Shown: piece by piece, positions 10,875-22,859 of the stretch
Numbering within the stretch: the stretch's first letter is position 1
How the letters are laid out: every line of letters begins with the position of its first letter
From: Athripsodes cinereus
Taxonomy: Eukaryota; Arthropoda; Insecta; Trichoptera; Leptoceridae
Length of the DNA stretch: 64,000 nt
Reading direction: 5' to 3'
Assembly: GCA_947579605.1 (NCBI GenBank)
Contig: OX388306.1
Coordinates: forward strand, 6,634,001-6,698,000
The notes under the pieces: generated by a model
What the model was told of the DNA's origin: nothing
Database searches by the model: none
The model's input: only the letters and a program-made list of their open reading frames with translations
Translations under genes and position numbers: made by a program

Positions 10875-11219
10875 CATGGGTGGCCAACCTTTTCAGCAGT
10901 CGGGCCAAAATTCAGAATTAGATTTCTTACCGGGCCGCACAACAATTTACTCCATACATGGAACATTTAGATAATTTTACTTTACCTTAAAATTTCTACC
11001 ACCCCCCCCCCCCCCGTCGCCAAATTTTCAAAATGGTATAGGAATTTGAAATGTTTCTTCAAAACTCCTCGGTTTTCCTTGATAATATTTTCTCATAATA
11101 ACTCTATCAAAAAAGTAACGGGTACTTGTACCGACTATTATTCTATTATTAAAAAAAGTGTGCATATGCTTCGCGGGCCGCACGTAGACACCCAACGGGC
11201 CGCGGGTTGGCCACCCTTG
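10875..11219. mobile_element. hAT-type MITE with exact 8-bp TSD
   Basis: The ends are CATGGGTGGCCAACC and inverted GGTTGGCCACCCTTG. The flanks are GTTTATAA on both sides (10867-10874, 11220-11227). GGGCCGC words lie inside both ends, and a run of C occupies about 11001-11015. 345 bp, no ORF. An internal segment near 10990-11090 resembles 32815-32890 of a longer TIR element, suggesting a shared source. Confidence 0.9.
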
Positions 11220-11339
11220 GTTTATAAGCTATAAAGGTTGTAAATAATTCAAATGTAGTAAGAGACATATTATATTGAAGACTAGAAATGGTATTGAGTA
11301 CAATCAAATCTTGGATTCAAAATATTTTCATAATTAATA

Positions 11340-11430
11340 TTTATTTCACATTATACACAGCGTGAGCCTTTTACATACATGTTCAACAAGAAGTGTAGCT
11401 AACGGACAACAACAACAACAAAAACGCACA
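11340..11430 (-). repeat. LINE tail, type T
   Basis: The minus strand reads TGTAAAAGGCTCACGCTGTG then AATAAATA. Same tail type as 7285 and 47699. Confidence 0.45.
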
Positions 11431-11549
11431 GTCATATACATTACAAAACTTCAACTCAAAATCAAGATTAAAATAATAAAATAATTACAACAATAATATG
11501 TAATATAATATAATAATAATTTAATATTCGAATACACATAATATACAAA

Positions 11550-11990
11550 CAACCGTCGCAGAAAAAATACGTAAATATACAGAACTAGCAGGAGAAATAA
11601 AAAATATTTGGCATTCTAGGTCCGTTTATATAATACCTTTAGTCATGTCAGCTACAGGGGTAACTCCGAAATCTTTAATAAATAATTTACAAAAATTAGA
11701 TTTACCAGTTAATTTGTACATTAAATTTCAAAAATCTATTATAATAAACACTTGTAATATTATAAAAAAGTTTTTGAACACAGATATTTCAGGCACAATG
11801 CTGGTATTTTGAACCCGCGTTCTGAGCCTAATCCTTTGATATCCTGTATATCTGGATAGGTGAATTTTTCCCGGCATTAGACTGTTAAGTTTTTGTGTGA
11901 CCATGACTGATCATATGGAGACTTATCTGGTTGTATTGCTGAGAAGTGTGGATGGCAATTCTGCCGCCGCGTATAAAAAAAAATTAAACA
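11550..11990 (+). mobile_element. LINE C-terminal fragment (KY..L..EIK..W type)
   Basis: The frame AEKIRKYTELAGEIKNIW, then IIPLVMSATGVTPKSL and LINNLQKL, is the conserved block found after the RT in several LINE ORFs (R2/CRE-like arrangement, from memory of the family). The frame stops near 11810 and the rest is degenerate. RT core and 5' end are missing. Confidence 0.65.
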
Positions 11991-11991
11991 T

Positions 11992-12722
11992 GCGTTGATC
12001 CAAAGTTATGAAATAGTCTTTTGTTATGAATAGGGGTACGAATACTTAGGGTAAGTAGGAAGAAACAACCATGGTAAATTAATGTCATAGAGTGAAAACG
12101 CAAATGTCTATGATGTTAATATTATTAATTTTAGAACCTGAATTCTGAGAGAATTAGTTCTACGTTTTCTGGTCTGTGTTTATTTGTTAAAGTACACATT
12201 TCACCATTTATTCATAAAACAATTAAAACAAATCAGACGTAATTATAAATACATTCAATTTAATATGGAGACTGGCTTATTTATTAAAATTAAAACATTA
12301 AATATATATTTGTACAGAAACACTTTCGTTTTTATTACGTTTATTTAAATAAAACAATTAAAAATAACACATGTTTATTTTATTACAATATCATTATGTT
12401 GCACAATAATTTAGAATTTTTATTCAATGCATACCTATTATTTATGGTAATTTTTGATTAAATATTTATTACCAAAATCCTAAGATGAAATATTGCTATA
12501 ATTGTCATAACCTTGCCATAATTACTATTTATTATGTAAAGTTTTTGATTGAAATTGGATTTTCATGCTACTTTAATTCATTTTATTATTAGTATGATTA
12601 TTATAAATATAGTTAAAGAATTAACACTTGTGAAAAGTTGCGTACATAACATTTTACATCAGCGATGTGATATGCCATCCATTCAAGATGCATTATTTTA
12701 TTATGACACGATAAGGAGGACC
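11992..12722. other. AT-rich, no feature seen
   Basis: No repeat or coding signal that I can defend. Confidence 0.5.
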
Positions 12723-12724
12723 TA

Positions 12725-12994
12725 CACTGAGAAAAATAGTCACAACGAATCATTGGTAGGTACGTACTATCAGATTAGGACCAGAGATAGTACAAACGAT
12801 TCGTTAGTACGAATCTATAATATTAACTTTTCGCAAACAAATCATTGGTAAATTTACCAACAATTTGTTTGCGAAAAGGTAATATGATTGATTCGTCCTA
12901 ATGAATCATTTGTACTATCTCTGGTCCTAATCTGATAGCAGTATAGCATGTACCAATGATTCGTTGTGAAATTTCGTTGGTATTTTTCTCAGTG
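12725..12994. mobile_element. Palindromic MITE, copy 1 (CACTGAGAAAAATA ends)
   Basis: A nearly complete inverted repeat over 270 bp: the arms meet at GGTAAATTTACC with almost no loop. The ends are CACTGAGAAAAATAG and its complement, flanked by TA on both sides (12723-12724, 12995-12996). No coding capacity; the ORF through it is palindrome-derived. Confidence 0.9.
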
Positions 12995-12996
12995 TA

Positions 12997-14084
12997 TGTA
13001 CATTTGTTTTACAATCGGTTCTAGTGCATTGGCTATCTCACCTGTGGCAGACGTAATGATGGTATGTATTGATACAAATATTTATAGTCTTTACATACAT
13101 AGACACACCAATTGTTCAATATTATTCGGAGATGCCAATACTGGCTTAGTTGGTACTGATGGACTGGAGAGAGTTAAAAATAAAATTGTCACCCAAACGG
13201 ATAAATAGGAGTCCTTGGACTCCTGAAATATCCGGAAAAAGAGGTTATTTCAACATAATGCGTGAGGGGATCGTTACATAATTATAATGGAAAATTTATT
13301 TAAAAAAAAAAACTATTTGGTCCATTTTAGAATTAATAAATAAATATATAACAGGAACTATTGAGTCAATAAGTAAATACCTAAAAATGTAATTAATAAT
13401 GAGAATTAGGATTATGGAGTAGTGGAGCATCCATAATATCTTAGACAACAAGTCAATGTAAATGTTTTTTTTTATAACAATAATATCATTCATGTGTGTT
13501 TGATCATTAGCAACATTAGAACACCTACATTTTATAAACAATCGATAATGTTCCATCAATATACTATGTATTTCCTACGATTAATAATATAATTATCACT
13601 ATTTACTACGTACTCTTAAGTATTGTATTTATTCTATACAATATCAATGTTTACATAATTCTGTATTGAAACCGTAAATTGAGATATGAGGCCGTTTGTA
13701 CGTATGTTTATATGCACGTATATTAATTGCATTATTCAAACATTTACCAGATAAGCGTTAGGGAAACAAGTGTTCTTCTTTCAAATTTTCATATTTTAGT
13801 CTATGCGAAGTATACCTACTACTAGATTTCTTAGTGACTTCTAGATTCGAATAAAAGCTAACAGCAATGATACAGAATTTAAAAAAATAATCAATACGAA
13901 CATAGATAGATTTAGGTCGAAAATACCTTAAAGTAGTTAATGATAATTATGTGCATTTCTCTCTAACTATGTACATTTAAGTGTCCAGCATAGGGTACCC
14001 ATACTAGGTATCCCAGAACAACACCCACAAATGAAGCTGTCATTGGGGTTTATAAGAGAGAATATTGGAGCCTTTGGATTTTTG
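12997..14084. other. AT-rich; small hairpin
   Basis: At 13207-13224 AGGAGTCCTTGGACTCCT forms a short perfect hairpin. The word GATAAATAGGAGTCC next to it recurs at 53612. Otherwise featureless. Confidence 0.45.
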
Positions 14085-14089
14085 AAATG

Positions 14090-14265
14090 TCACCCTGTAG
14101 CCTAATTTAGGCTAAGCGCACCTCACGAAAATGATGGGCTGCGGGTTTAAGTCCCGTCCGGGGCACTACTGAATAAGGTGAAGTTTCTTTTCTTAGCCTT
14201 ATATGGTAGTTTTATGTATTAAATTTACATATATAACCTAACAAAAGGTGTGTAAAAATAACATG
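14090..14265 (+). repeat. tRNA-headed SINE, diverged
   Basis: TAGCCTAATTTAGGCTAAG resembles an A box. GGGTTTAAGTCCC at about 14145-14157 is a good B box. Between them CCTCACGAAAATGATGGG parallels the head of the SINE at 29921 (CCTCGTGAAAATGGG). Probably the same SINE superfamily with a different body. Confidence 0.5.
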
Positions 14266-14971
14266 ATACATAACAATAAAGTTTTTCAATCAAAATATTC
14301 TGGATTCAAATCCATCTACTGCTAATCTGCCTATACTTCACGACACAAGCACATTGCTTACTTTGAAGGTGAGTTATTTGCGTTTATTTTAAACCCAGTT
14401 TCTATTTATTTATTGTTGAAGCGCACAACAGATATTTGATACATATTATCAGTTGAATCAGTAAAACTCACACAAAAAACCAAACATCCAAACCATACAC
14501 ACGATATCTGTAACCGGGTATAAAACTAGAAGTCAATAAAATATTAGGTTGCATCTTGCTCACAGACATACAATGTAATATTTTATACAACAGTTATTGA
14601 TACAATTGAATGAAATGTTTAATATTATTATTTGTTTTTCTAATACATTAGCATGCTTAACACAATTGCCTGGGAAAATAAGTTACAGATACCTACATTC
14701 TAACATCCTGATATCGATAAAATGGTAGCCTTATATGCATCTGCTTTGATCAGAAGCACGTAAAAAAAGGTTTTACGTATAGGTATATTATTTTCTTTCT
14801 CTGCTAAAATAGAAATATTTCATAGGAGGTATACATATACTAAATTGATAAAGTAATGCAAGATTTTTGTATACGATCTCTAAATGAAAAAAAACTGTCT
14901 AAAATTCCAAGTATTATTGGTAATTAAATCCTTGTTATGTTTTCTTCAACACTTTTCAAAATGTACAATTA
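14266..14971. other. AT-rich, no feature seen
   Basis: Nothing supportable on either strand. Confidence 0.45.
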
Positions 14972-15830
14972 TATTATACTTTACCCTCACGATATATGCC
15001 AGATAAGGTAGGCAAAGATAATGGAATGGCATAAAGACCTATCTATACATATCCTCATACACGCATGTCAATTTCTCTTATTCAACATACGGCCGTCTGT
15101 GAAAATTTGATCCACGTGATCAAGTCACGTAGTTCTCGGATTCTCGGACGCACACGCTACTCACTCCCCCTTTTTCAGGTTAATCTTCTTTGTGATCATT
15201 TCCTCATCTATTTGTTCTACATATCCAAACCATTGTAACTTATTTACACGCATTCTATCCACAACACTCCTCTTGCATCCGCACATTCTTCTAATAACCT
15301 TTTTCCTCACACTATCACGCAACGTTTTACCAATCGATCGCATTTCCACTGCATTTATTCCACTTTCGCCCTTCTTCAACCACGTCCATATTTTGTTTGC
15401 ATATATAATATACTTATAAGAGAAGGTACCAGAATGGTATTCCGTGGTGCACCCGGTAAAAAATTGGTCTCTCACTCTTCTCCGCAAGTTTTTGAGTGTC
15501 CTGTAAAAGGCAGGTGTTCGAAAAAATTGAGACATTTTACATCATAAATTCAGCGATGAGGTTTGCCACCCATCCTGAATGTCTTAATTGTATATTGACA
15601 CGGAGAGGACAGCTTACATGTTTATAACATGTAGCTGGTCTGATGGCTACCCCACATGTGAGATATGCCGTGATGGTATAGTATAGTACCAGAATTGTAT
15701 TGTCCATCAGCATTTTTGCCATATTCGACACACTGTCATTGCTTACAATGGTTCGAAGTATACCGTTTACTCTAGCACCAGTTACTTTACTTCTTTCAAT
15801 ATCCCTATTCAAATAATGTCAGAAGATATA
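14972..15830 (-). mobile_element. LINE-B 3' portion, interrupted by SINE-A
   Basis: On the minus strand, 15812-15700 encodes DIERSKVTGARVNGILRTIV, a typical RT thumb start. After the inserted SINE-A the frame resumes with WTWLKKGESGINAVEMR, SIGKTLRDSVRKKVIRRMCG and LQWFGYVEQIDEE, a degenerate LINE C-terminus. From 15165 down to 14972 is a 3' UTR ending at TATACTTTACCCTCACGATA, which recurs at 17230-17410. The order and spacing show one element split by one insertion. Confidence 0.75.
15441..15683 (+). repeat. SINE-A copy 2, best-defined copy
   Basis: Starts CCGTGGTGCACCCGG and ends GCCGTGATGGTATAGTATA. The host LINE supplies a target duplication of about 16 bp: GTACCAGAATGGTATT on the left (15425-15440) and GTACCAGAATTGTATT on the right (15684-15699). 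A TSD of this length and the TA-rich 3' repeat indicate target-primed retroposition. The element is about 243 bp with no ORF; the source LINE is unknown. Confidence 0.85.
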
Positions 15831-15834
15831 CATA

Positions 15835-16427
15835 TAATATTGGGCAGTAATTAGAATCAAGTAATAATAATAATATCTACAAGTTAGTGATAATTATCAT
15901 ACTAATTTGATTTGATTGACTGACCTTATAAATGAAATAATGACAGTATTATTTCTTCTTAAAACAGAATCGGTACCTTTTTACTGTTTCGAAGGGAAAG
16001 TGGTAGTAATCGTATTAAAAAATAAAATATACGAATTAACTAAAGCGTAACAGAATAATGTACGTGTATCTACCAATTCAACAAAAGAACAAATTTAATA
16101 ATGTGTATAGGTAATTTGATGTTACCATCTAAATAATTAATTGAGATCCGATTATATGCGACTAATAAAAGCTGATATGTGTATGAAAGAGTATTGAAAT
16201 ATGCTAGGTAATACGGATATATGTGTTGATTTTTTCAAAAATGAGAAATTAATACCTATTTATTCGCCTCGTCGAGCTTAATAACCTATAAGCTGAAATT
16301 TGCACGGAAAAAGGTAATGAGAGAAATTAAACATGTTTTTTTCTTGGATAATTCATGAAAACTATCATTCCGTGATTTTTTCGAATCATACCTAGATATT
16401 AAATATTACACTCTGTAATTTCTAAGA
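15835..16427. other. AT-rich, no feature seen
   Basis: No defended feature. Confidence 0.45.
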
Positions 16428-16429
16428 CA

Positions 16430-16687
16430 CACTGAGAAAAATACTAACGAAATTTCACAACGAATCATTGGTACGTACTATCAGATTAGGACCAGAGATA
16501 TTACAAACGATTCATTAGTACGAATCTATAATATTAACTTTTCGCAAACAAATTGTTGGTAAATATACCAATGAATTGTTTGCGAAAAGTTAATATTATA
16601 GATTCGTACTAACGAATCGTTTGTACTATCTCTGGACCTAATTTAATAGTACGTACCAATTATTCGTTGTGAGTATTTTTCTCAGTG
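16430..16687. mobile_element. Palindromic MITE, copy 2
   Basis: Same family as 12725-12994. Ends CACTGAGAAAAATACTAACG and complement, with arms meeting near GGTAAATATACC. Flanked by CA on both sides (16428-16429, 16688-16689), not TA. 258 bp. Confidence 0.9.
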
Positions 16688-16689
16688 CA

Positions 16690-17094
16690 CCTTCCACGTA
16701 ACAAAGCAGGTACACATTTTCATTAAAGTATTTGTAGAAATGGCCCCTATATGCTAATTCATTATATGCAAATATGCATTTACATATAATTCAATATTTA
16801 GTAAGTATGTAATTACCTACTTAAAATATTTTGATACAATTGAAACGATCAATTTCGTTACCGATTGATGTTTTAATTAAATGGTAATTAAACCATATCA
16901 AACGCATTTATTTCCCACGAAGTACAAGCAGATATTTCGATTTACCAATCACTTTGATATGAAATAATGTATCAAACAATCCATTGATACAAAATATTCG
17001 TAAATACTTCATTGTATAATATTACACTAAGTAAACGATCAACTACCGATGAAATAAAAAAAATAAGTTTGTTTTAAGGTACGTTTAAAATTAA
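16690..17094. other. AT-rich, no feature seen
   Basis: No coding or repeat signal I can support. Confidence 0.45.
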
Positions 17095-17420
17095 GATAAA
17101 TAAATGTTTTTTTAATTATAAATATTCTTTATTGTACTTTAATTACAATACAAATAATTAAATATAGAAATGACGCATTAAAATTAAATGAAGTCAATAT
17201 TTTGTGGGCGAGTTTATCGCGAAGACGTGATCTCTTTACTATACTACTATACTATACCCTCACGCCATGTCCCAGGAGGGGTAGGCAGATAGATCGGAAC
17301 GCCATATAGATCTCTCCTTACATACTTCTTTCGCTTCCTCTAAATTCATCCAATTTCTCATACATACACGCCGATTTCTCTTACTCAACACGCGTCTCTT
17401 TCAACTAACCCACGTTAATT
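17095..17420 (-). repeat. LINE 3'-UTR fragments, minus strand
   Basis: 17205-17256 has GTGGGCGAGTTTATCGC, shared with 7795 and 17670. 17230-17410 has TATACCCTCACGCCATG and CCGATTTCTCTTACTCAACA, shared with the LINE-B 3' UTR at 14972-15065. At least two minus-strand LINE ends abut. Confidence 0.55.
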
Positions 17421-17574
17421 GCGTTACGAGGAAAAGTAACTTTGGATGACGATGTTAAAAAAAGAGAACTGTAGGTTCTGATTCACTTAAACTTTATAAC
17501 ACAAGTTCTTTCCATTATTTTGTATCACAATATCTGATTAGCTGCTCCAATAACAGCAGTCAGCTGCAATAATT

Positions 17575-17735
17575 TATTTATTTATTTTATTTTTCACTGT
17601 GCATTGGTTACAATATTTCAAATCAATACAAACTATCATAGAAATATCCGTTATACGATTCGATGCACAGAGGGCGAGTTTGTCGCTAGAATGCGATTTC
17701 TTCCAGCTTACCCGGTCGTATCTAATACTGACAGT
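17575..17735 (-). repeat. LINE 3'-UTR tail, minus strand
   Basis: On the minus strand GGAAGAAATCGCATTCTAGC and GACAAACTCGCCCTCTGTGC are followed by AATAAATAAATAAAT. A sister copy lies at 39365-39515. Confidence 0.6.
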
Positions 17736-17739
17736 AAAA

Positions 17740-18879
17740 ATACCAAATATTATTATACATTAGATTTTAGTTTATATAGATTGAGTTTTTTTTTTTCATT
17801 TTATAGATAAACTTTATAAAATTTTCAAACAAATTAATCACGTTTAATAAATGACACTTTTAGAAATTTCTGCATATTTAAATTATTTGAAAATATCAAT
17901 CAATCGCTTTCAATACGTTCTGAATATACATTTAACAGTAATATGCATCCAATTTATTCAACAAATCGTTTACAATATCATGTTATATACGCAGACAATT
18001 AAGAAACTAAAAAATGAAATAAATTTGAGTCATCATTAATGTCATTGTATGTATGTAATTTAAGTGCATGTGCAATGAGAGAAATCTGTTTAATCTATCG
18101 ATTAAATGTTTTATTCGAGTCATGAACCAAATACATTCTTATTAATTTGTATAATTACTCTGTCGATTGTTTAACTACAAATTCGTTTCAAAGTATCTAG
18201 AAAAATGTAGGTATAATTAAGATAATCGATTAAAATTTGATAGTTTTGAATGTGATTTCTCCATAAAAAAGCAATCGAAAATAATAATGTTCGACTATTG
18301 TTCAAAACGTGAACGAAATAATTAATATTTATTATCTTTGATGAATTCTAATCAAGGTTTTAATATCAAATACTGATTTTCTTTGCATTCACTACTTTTA
18401 TTTATGATTATTAAGGATAGAGTTTATTTTTTTAAATAATTGGCCTAATTTTATATCTATAAGTATTGAATTAATTCATTCGTCATGGCCCTGATGAAAA
18501 TAACAGCAATATATTTGCAATCTTGATTAGTTAAATATCTTAATAATCATGGGTAAAAAAAATATATTTAAATTCCATTCCATAAATCCAAAATTCATTC
18601 GTTTGCGAATGATTTAGATAAAACTTTTAATAACCCAATCAAATATAAAGTTTCAATGTTGATATATAATAAAAATTGTAATGTTAGTCTTCAATTTATA
18701 TTACAAATATTTTATTGTCTATTGATAAGAAAAGAAATATAATCTATCTTGAATGTGATTTCCGTATTTATCGGCATTTTTCAGATTTTTAAGTGATGAT
18801 CACATTTTACGAAGATTCATTGTATGGAATAATTTTTAGAAGATTCATTGTATGAATTTTTTTTGGAAGGTTCAAATAC
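17740..18879. other. AT-rich, no feature seen
   Basis: Only a near-duplicate GATTCATTGTATG at about 18816 and 18842. No gene signal. Confidence 0.45.
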
Positions 18880-19090
18880 ACGATTGTAATTAAGAACATT
18901 AAGGAGAAAAAGACGAAAGGCAGAAATTATAGAGGCCGACCAAGAGACACCTATGTATATGGACCAAGTGAAGAAGACCACATGAACTTGGCACATAGGT
19001 AGAATAAAGAGACTGGCAGATAAAGGGAAGAATGGGGAAGAAAATCCAAACTCGTTGCAGACCAATCCAATGGATTGTAACTCACTATAC
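18880..19090 (+). mobile_element. LINE C-terminal fragment, frameshifted
   Basis: Reading frames mixed by small indels give PMYMDQVKKT and RIKRLADKGK, the characteristic end of a LINE ORF (the usual pattern is a Gly-Arg-Pro block, then MDQV, then MKRLA, then a Trp). No RT core remains. Confidence 0.6.
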
Positions 19091-19896
19091 ATGTGAATAA
19101 AAAAAATATGCATGTCTGAGAGATAAAGTTTTCTGGGACGTGGAAATCTAAGGATTAAATAGGTTAGCTATGTAGACCAGTTCCTAAAATACGTATAAGT
19201 GGTGAAGAAAATAAACGTGAGAAAACATGCATGAAGAGCTGTTTTGCTTAGACTAAAGGAATAAGTGGCTCTCAATCCCTTCTGCCCAACCCGTAATGGA
19301 AACTTTGAGACGTAATTAATTATGATTATGCAATACAAAATAGTTAGATTTTAAATAGTCAGTATCGATTTTCATAATTATCTATGATGCATGTTTGATC
19401 GATTAGTGGTATATTATTTAATTTCGATTATTTTCTATTATGTAAGAATATTACACACACATTATTTATTTTCCTAACATGATAGCCAATGATATGTAAA
19501 ATAACGGTTATACAACCAAAGAAACAATTATTAAATGCCATAAAATCATCAATAGTTACAGTTATTTTTGATCGAATGTTAAGTGATTTTTAATGTTATA
19601 CAATCGATAAAATATACATTTGTATTTCCGGAGAATCCGTTGCATATTTTAATTACAAGATATAAATTTTGTTGTAACTAATTTATAACAATTCATCTAT
19701 GTTCAATTGCTAATTAGCTATGAGCTACGCTACCTCTCATGAAAACTACCCCGCAGGAAAACTAGTATGTTTATTATATTATTATGCAATTAATCTACAA
19801 GCCCACCTCACTTGTGAGATATGTCATGATGCGATAATAAAAGATATATACTCGTAAGTGTAACTTTAATTAAAAAAGATAGATAAATAAAGTGTT
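19091..19896. other. AT-rich, no feature seen
   Basis: No feature that I can support. Confidence 0.45.
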
Positions 19897-20172
19897 CCGT
19901 AGAGCACCCGGCAAAGAATTGGTCTCCCACTCTGCAAAAGTTCGAGTGTTCAAAAACTTAAGACATTTTACATCTTAAATTCAGCGCTGACGTTTACCAC
20001 CCTCAATGAATGTTTTAATTGTTTGTTGGCATGGAGAGGACAGCTAATGTTACATGTGGCTGGTCTGATGACTACCCCACATTGTATTATATTATACCAT
20101 CAGTATATCATCAGTAGGTACCACAGTTTTTTATACCATCACGGCTGGGGGATATGCTGTGAAGGTATAATA
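19897..20172 (+). repeat. SINE-A copy 3
   Basis: CCGTAGAGCACCCGGCAAAG start and ATTCAGCGCTGACGTTTACC body. The 3' region is expanded by a short internal duplication around TACCATCA and TATACCATCACGG (20095-20135), so the end is rearranged. Confidence 0.7.
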
Positions 20173-20910
20173 TACTAATTTGAAATATTAAAAAAAAACG
20201 AATATAAATATCCGAAACTCTGTAAAATTGTTCTGACTGATAGAATTGAAGCTGTTATTAATTACGGTCCCTGAAATTTTGCGACGAATTTGAGTTCTAA
20301 CAGTTGAGAAAAGCGGTTGCTTAGTTCAGTGTTATTTTTCCATTTCTTGCATATTTCGTTGCTTACTTCAAAGGTACAAAAATTTTAACAAATAAGAGGT
20401 TTCGTCTACCTATGGAAGCTGAATTCTGTCCGTAATTATTTTAATAGAAACCTCAGATATTTGAGTAAATAAAATTTAAGATTTTGATATTTAGATTACA
20501 CAGTACACCTATCATATATATGGGTACAAAGTTACCTATCTTCTTCGGTATCTATTCGAATTCCTTAACTTACGAGTACAATCTACAGGAGCTTTCTCGT
20601 TAATAACGTAGACATCTTAATTATCTAGACATTACCTATCTTGTAAGTTATATATATATACATACATACGAGAAGTGATAAGTAACGCAGAAGTAGGTTA
20701 TATCAGTTGTAAAATAATACACCTATACGTGGTATAATAGATGTGCAAGGTAATAATAATAATAGGCTATTTATGTGTAAAGTATAAAGCACTATAATGA
20801 TCAATAATTATTTTAAAACCACATATTATCATTGCTACTCGAAGAGTTAAGTAAAATAAGTGCGTAGTTTGGTATTTGAAACTGGACGAATTTATTTGTT
20901 GCACGATTAC
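20173..20910. other. AT-rich, no feature seen
   Basis: No gene or repeat recognised. Confidence 0.45.
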
Positions 20911-21345
20911 TGCTACTGTACCATCACGGCATATCCCACAAGCGGGATAGCTAGCAGATCAGCTGCATGTTATAAAACCAATCGGACTTCTCGATTGGAG
21001 AACCATGTTTACACAATGTAACATTGTGCAAAATCTAATCGGAAGAAATGAGAAAGGCATCCCGACGCTTACGAATTGACTCTTGGCTGATTTAAGGGAT
21101 CACTTTCGGTGTCCATAGACAACGTTCACCAATTCAGATTAGATTTTTCACAATGTTACATTGTGTAAACATGGTTCTTCAATCGAGATGTCCGATTTTT
21201 GTCATCTGCACGTTGTGGCCAAATCCGATTAAACAATGAAAAAAATAATAATTATATATTAAACATTTGCATGCAATAAACATGCAAGCTGTCCTTACGT
21301 GCCAGCAAAAAATTAAGACGTTTAGTATGGGTGGCAAGTACTATA
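20911..21345 (-). repeat. SINE-A copy 4, split by an inverted-repeat insertion
   Basis: 20911-20976 carries TACCATCACGGCATATCCC through AGCTGCATGTTATAAA. After a gap of about 290 bp the body resumes at 21268 with GCATGCAATAAACATGCAAG and continues to ATGGGTGGCAAG. GCATG..ATAAA occurs on both sides of the insert and may be its target duplication. Confidence 0.75.
20977..21265. mobile_element. TIR/MITE element inserted in SINE-A copy 4
   Basis: The left arm (20977-21044) holds AATCGGACTTCTCGATTGG and ACCATGTTTACACAATGTAA. The right arm (21138-21203) holds their complements with few mismatches. The loop of about 90 bp is GC-richer and unique. Exact ends are unclear because AT-rich sequence follows the right arm. 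Confidence 0.7.
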
Positions 21346-21432
21346 GTTATACTTTTTAAATATAAAAAGGCATCTGTGAAGGATATTATTTATTGATTTA
21401 GCGGTAACGTTGTGGTAGTTTCTAAACATAAT

Positions 21433-21637
21433 AATGTTTGGAGTCAAAAAACTTTACCACTAAAAATTATTATACACGCGACCAAGGTTTTCAACAGGTA
21501 ACCTGTCATTCTTAAGCACAATATTAGATAGATTAGTCAAATATTGCGCTTGAGAATGACAGGCTACCTGTTGAAACCTCGGTCGCGCGTATAATAGTTT
21601 TTAGTGGTATTAGTAAAGTTTTTTGACTCCAAACATT
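21433..21637. mobile_element. Foldback MITE, 205 bp
   Basis: The left arm starts AATGTTTGGAGTCAAAAAAC; the right arm ends with its complement. Arms of about 95 bp match at roughly 90 percent by eye, with one 6-bp indel. They are separated by a loop of about 14 bp. No ORF and no clear target duplication. Confidence 0.8.
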
Positions 21638-21644
21638 CGTAATT

Positions 21645-22059
21645 AACTGAGAAGGATTTTAAACAATTTTGTTAATGAAAAAAGGCAGCCTTTATATAAT
21701 TTCTGAATTGTTTAAAACTCCATCTCGTAGAAATATACGTTTAAAACAAAAGCAACGCTGGGTTTTACTGCTTGTATAATAATTATATTAATAATAATAT
21801 TATTATAAATTGTGTGTAAAATATAAAATAATAATACATATAAGTAATAAATATAATGTTTATAGTTAAGTGTACGTAGGTACTATAATATGTACTGACA
21901 ACTTTCTTTTGTTCCGCTATTTAGCAAACGGAACAGTACTCAGCAATAACAGTATATAACATCGCAATGAACACCGCGCCACATCGCACAGAACAATATC
22001 ACACAACATGATTATATATATTTATGTTCATTATTGTATAATTATTATTGATTTCTGAG
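21645..22059. other. AT-rich, no feature seen
   Basis: Nothing supportable. Confidence 0.45.
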
Positions 22060-22115
22060 ATCTCTCACTCTTTTCTGTAAGATTTTGAGTATCCTGGAAT
22101 GGCAAGATATTGTAA
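22060..22115 (+). repeat. SINE-A fragment
   Basis: Only the region TCTCACTCTTTTCTGTAAG to GAGTATCCTGGAATGGCAAG is kept, corresponding to the 5' third of the element. Confidence 0.45.
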
Positions 22116-22139
22116 AACATCATAATAAGAAAATCATCA

Positions 22140-22430
22140 CTATTCCATTACGCTATTACCCTTAAGGACTAGACAAAAAGGATCAAGAGCCGTTTAATCC
22201 TATCATTGCAAATGTTTCTTCGACCACGCCACAAGCCTTATCTTTTAATAAATCTGTCCTCATTCATCCTTTCCACATGACTAAATTGCCGTAACTTTCC
22301 TACTTTCATTTTGGTTATTTCATCAATCTTCATTCCACATTCCTTCCGTACAACACTTTTAGACTTTCAGACTTTTAACAAACATCATTCTCAACGATTT
22401 CATCCCTACTGCATTTCTTTACTTTTGTCT
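22140..22430 (-). mobile_element. LINE C-terminal fragment, minus strand
   Basis: On the minus strand GKLRQFSHVERMNEDRF is the LINE signature normally read as LRWFGHVERM. It is followed by a broken basic block with WRGRR. A related fragment is at 36185-36340. Degenerate with stops. Confidence 0.6.
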
Positions 22431-22435
22431 AGTGA

Positions 22436-22850
22436 AACTGCTGCGGGTGCCGATGCCGAATGTATACTCCTTGTCTCCATGCTTTTTTGGCGCAGATTAT
22501 TATGTCCATCCTCATTATATGTTTTATGTCGTTGTGTATTTTTTTAAATTTCTCTTTCACATTCCATTATAATATGGGTGATGTTCTATGGAGTCGGTGG
22601 AGATTAACGGTTGTATTTAATTTTGGGGAGGATTTTGTCGGGGATAGCCCTTCAGGCGAACCTTGAGCCCTTCCTTGAGAAAAATTTGCATGAAGAGTAT
22701 GGATGACATGGGAATTGACATTCCTGCAACATCCATGGGTGAGGGAGGATGCAACCCTTAATGTGGATGATGTTCTATGTTATATGTGTGTGTACTTTAT
22801 GTTGAACAAGTATGGTTCATGATATGTATAAGTGGATGAATAAATAAAAA
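22436..22850 (+). repeat. LINE 3'-UTR fragment, family E, copy 2
   Basis: Begins CTGCTGCGGGTGCCGATG, contains GGTGATGTTCTATGGAG and ends AGTGGATGAATAAATAAAAAA. Shares its start and tail with 5702-5935. Confidence 0.55.
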
Positions 22851-22859
22851 AATCGAGGG

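Noticed and set aside
12549..12851. 100-codon ORF ending in the palindromic MITE
   Set aside because: Its last half is MITE palindrome; no independent evidence.
15192..15419. 75-codon plus-strand ORF
   Set aside because: Antisense of the LINE-B C-terminus.
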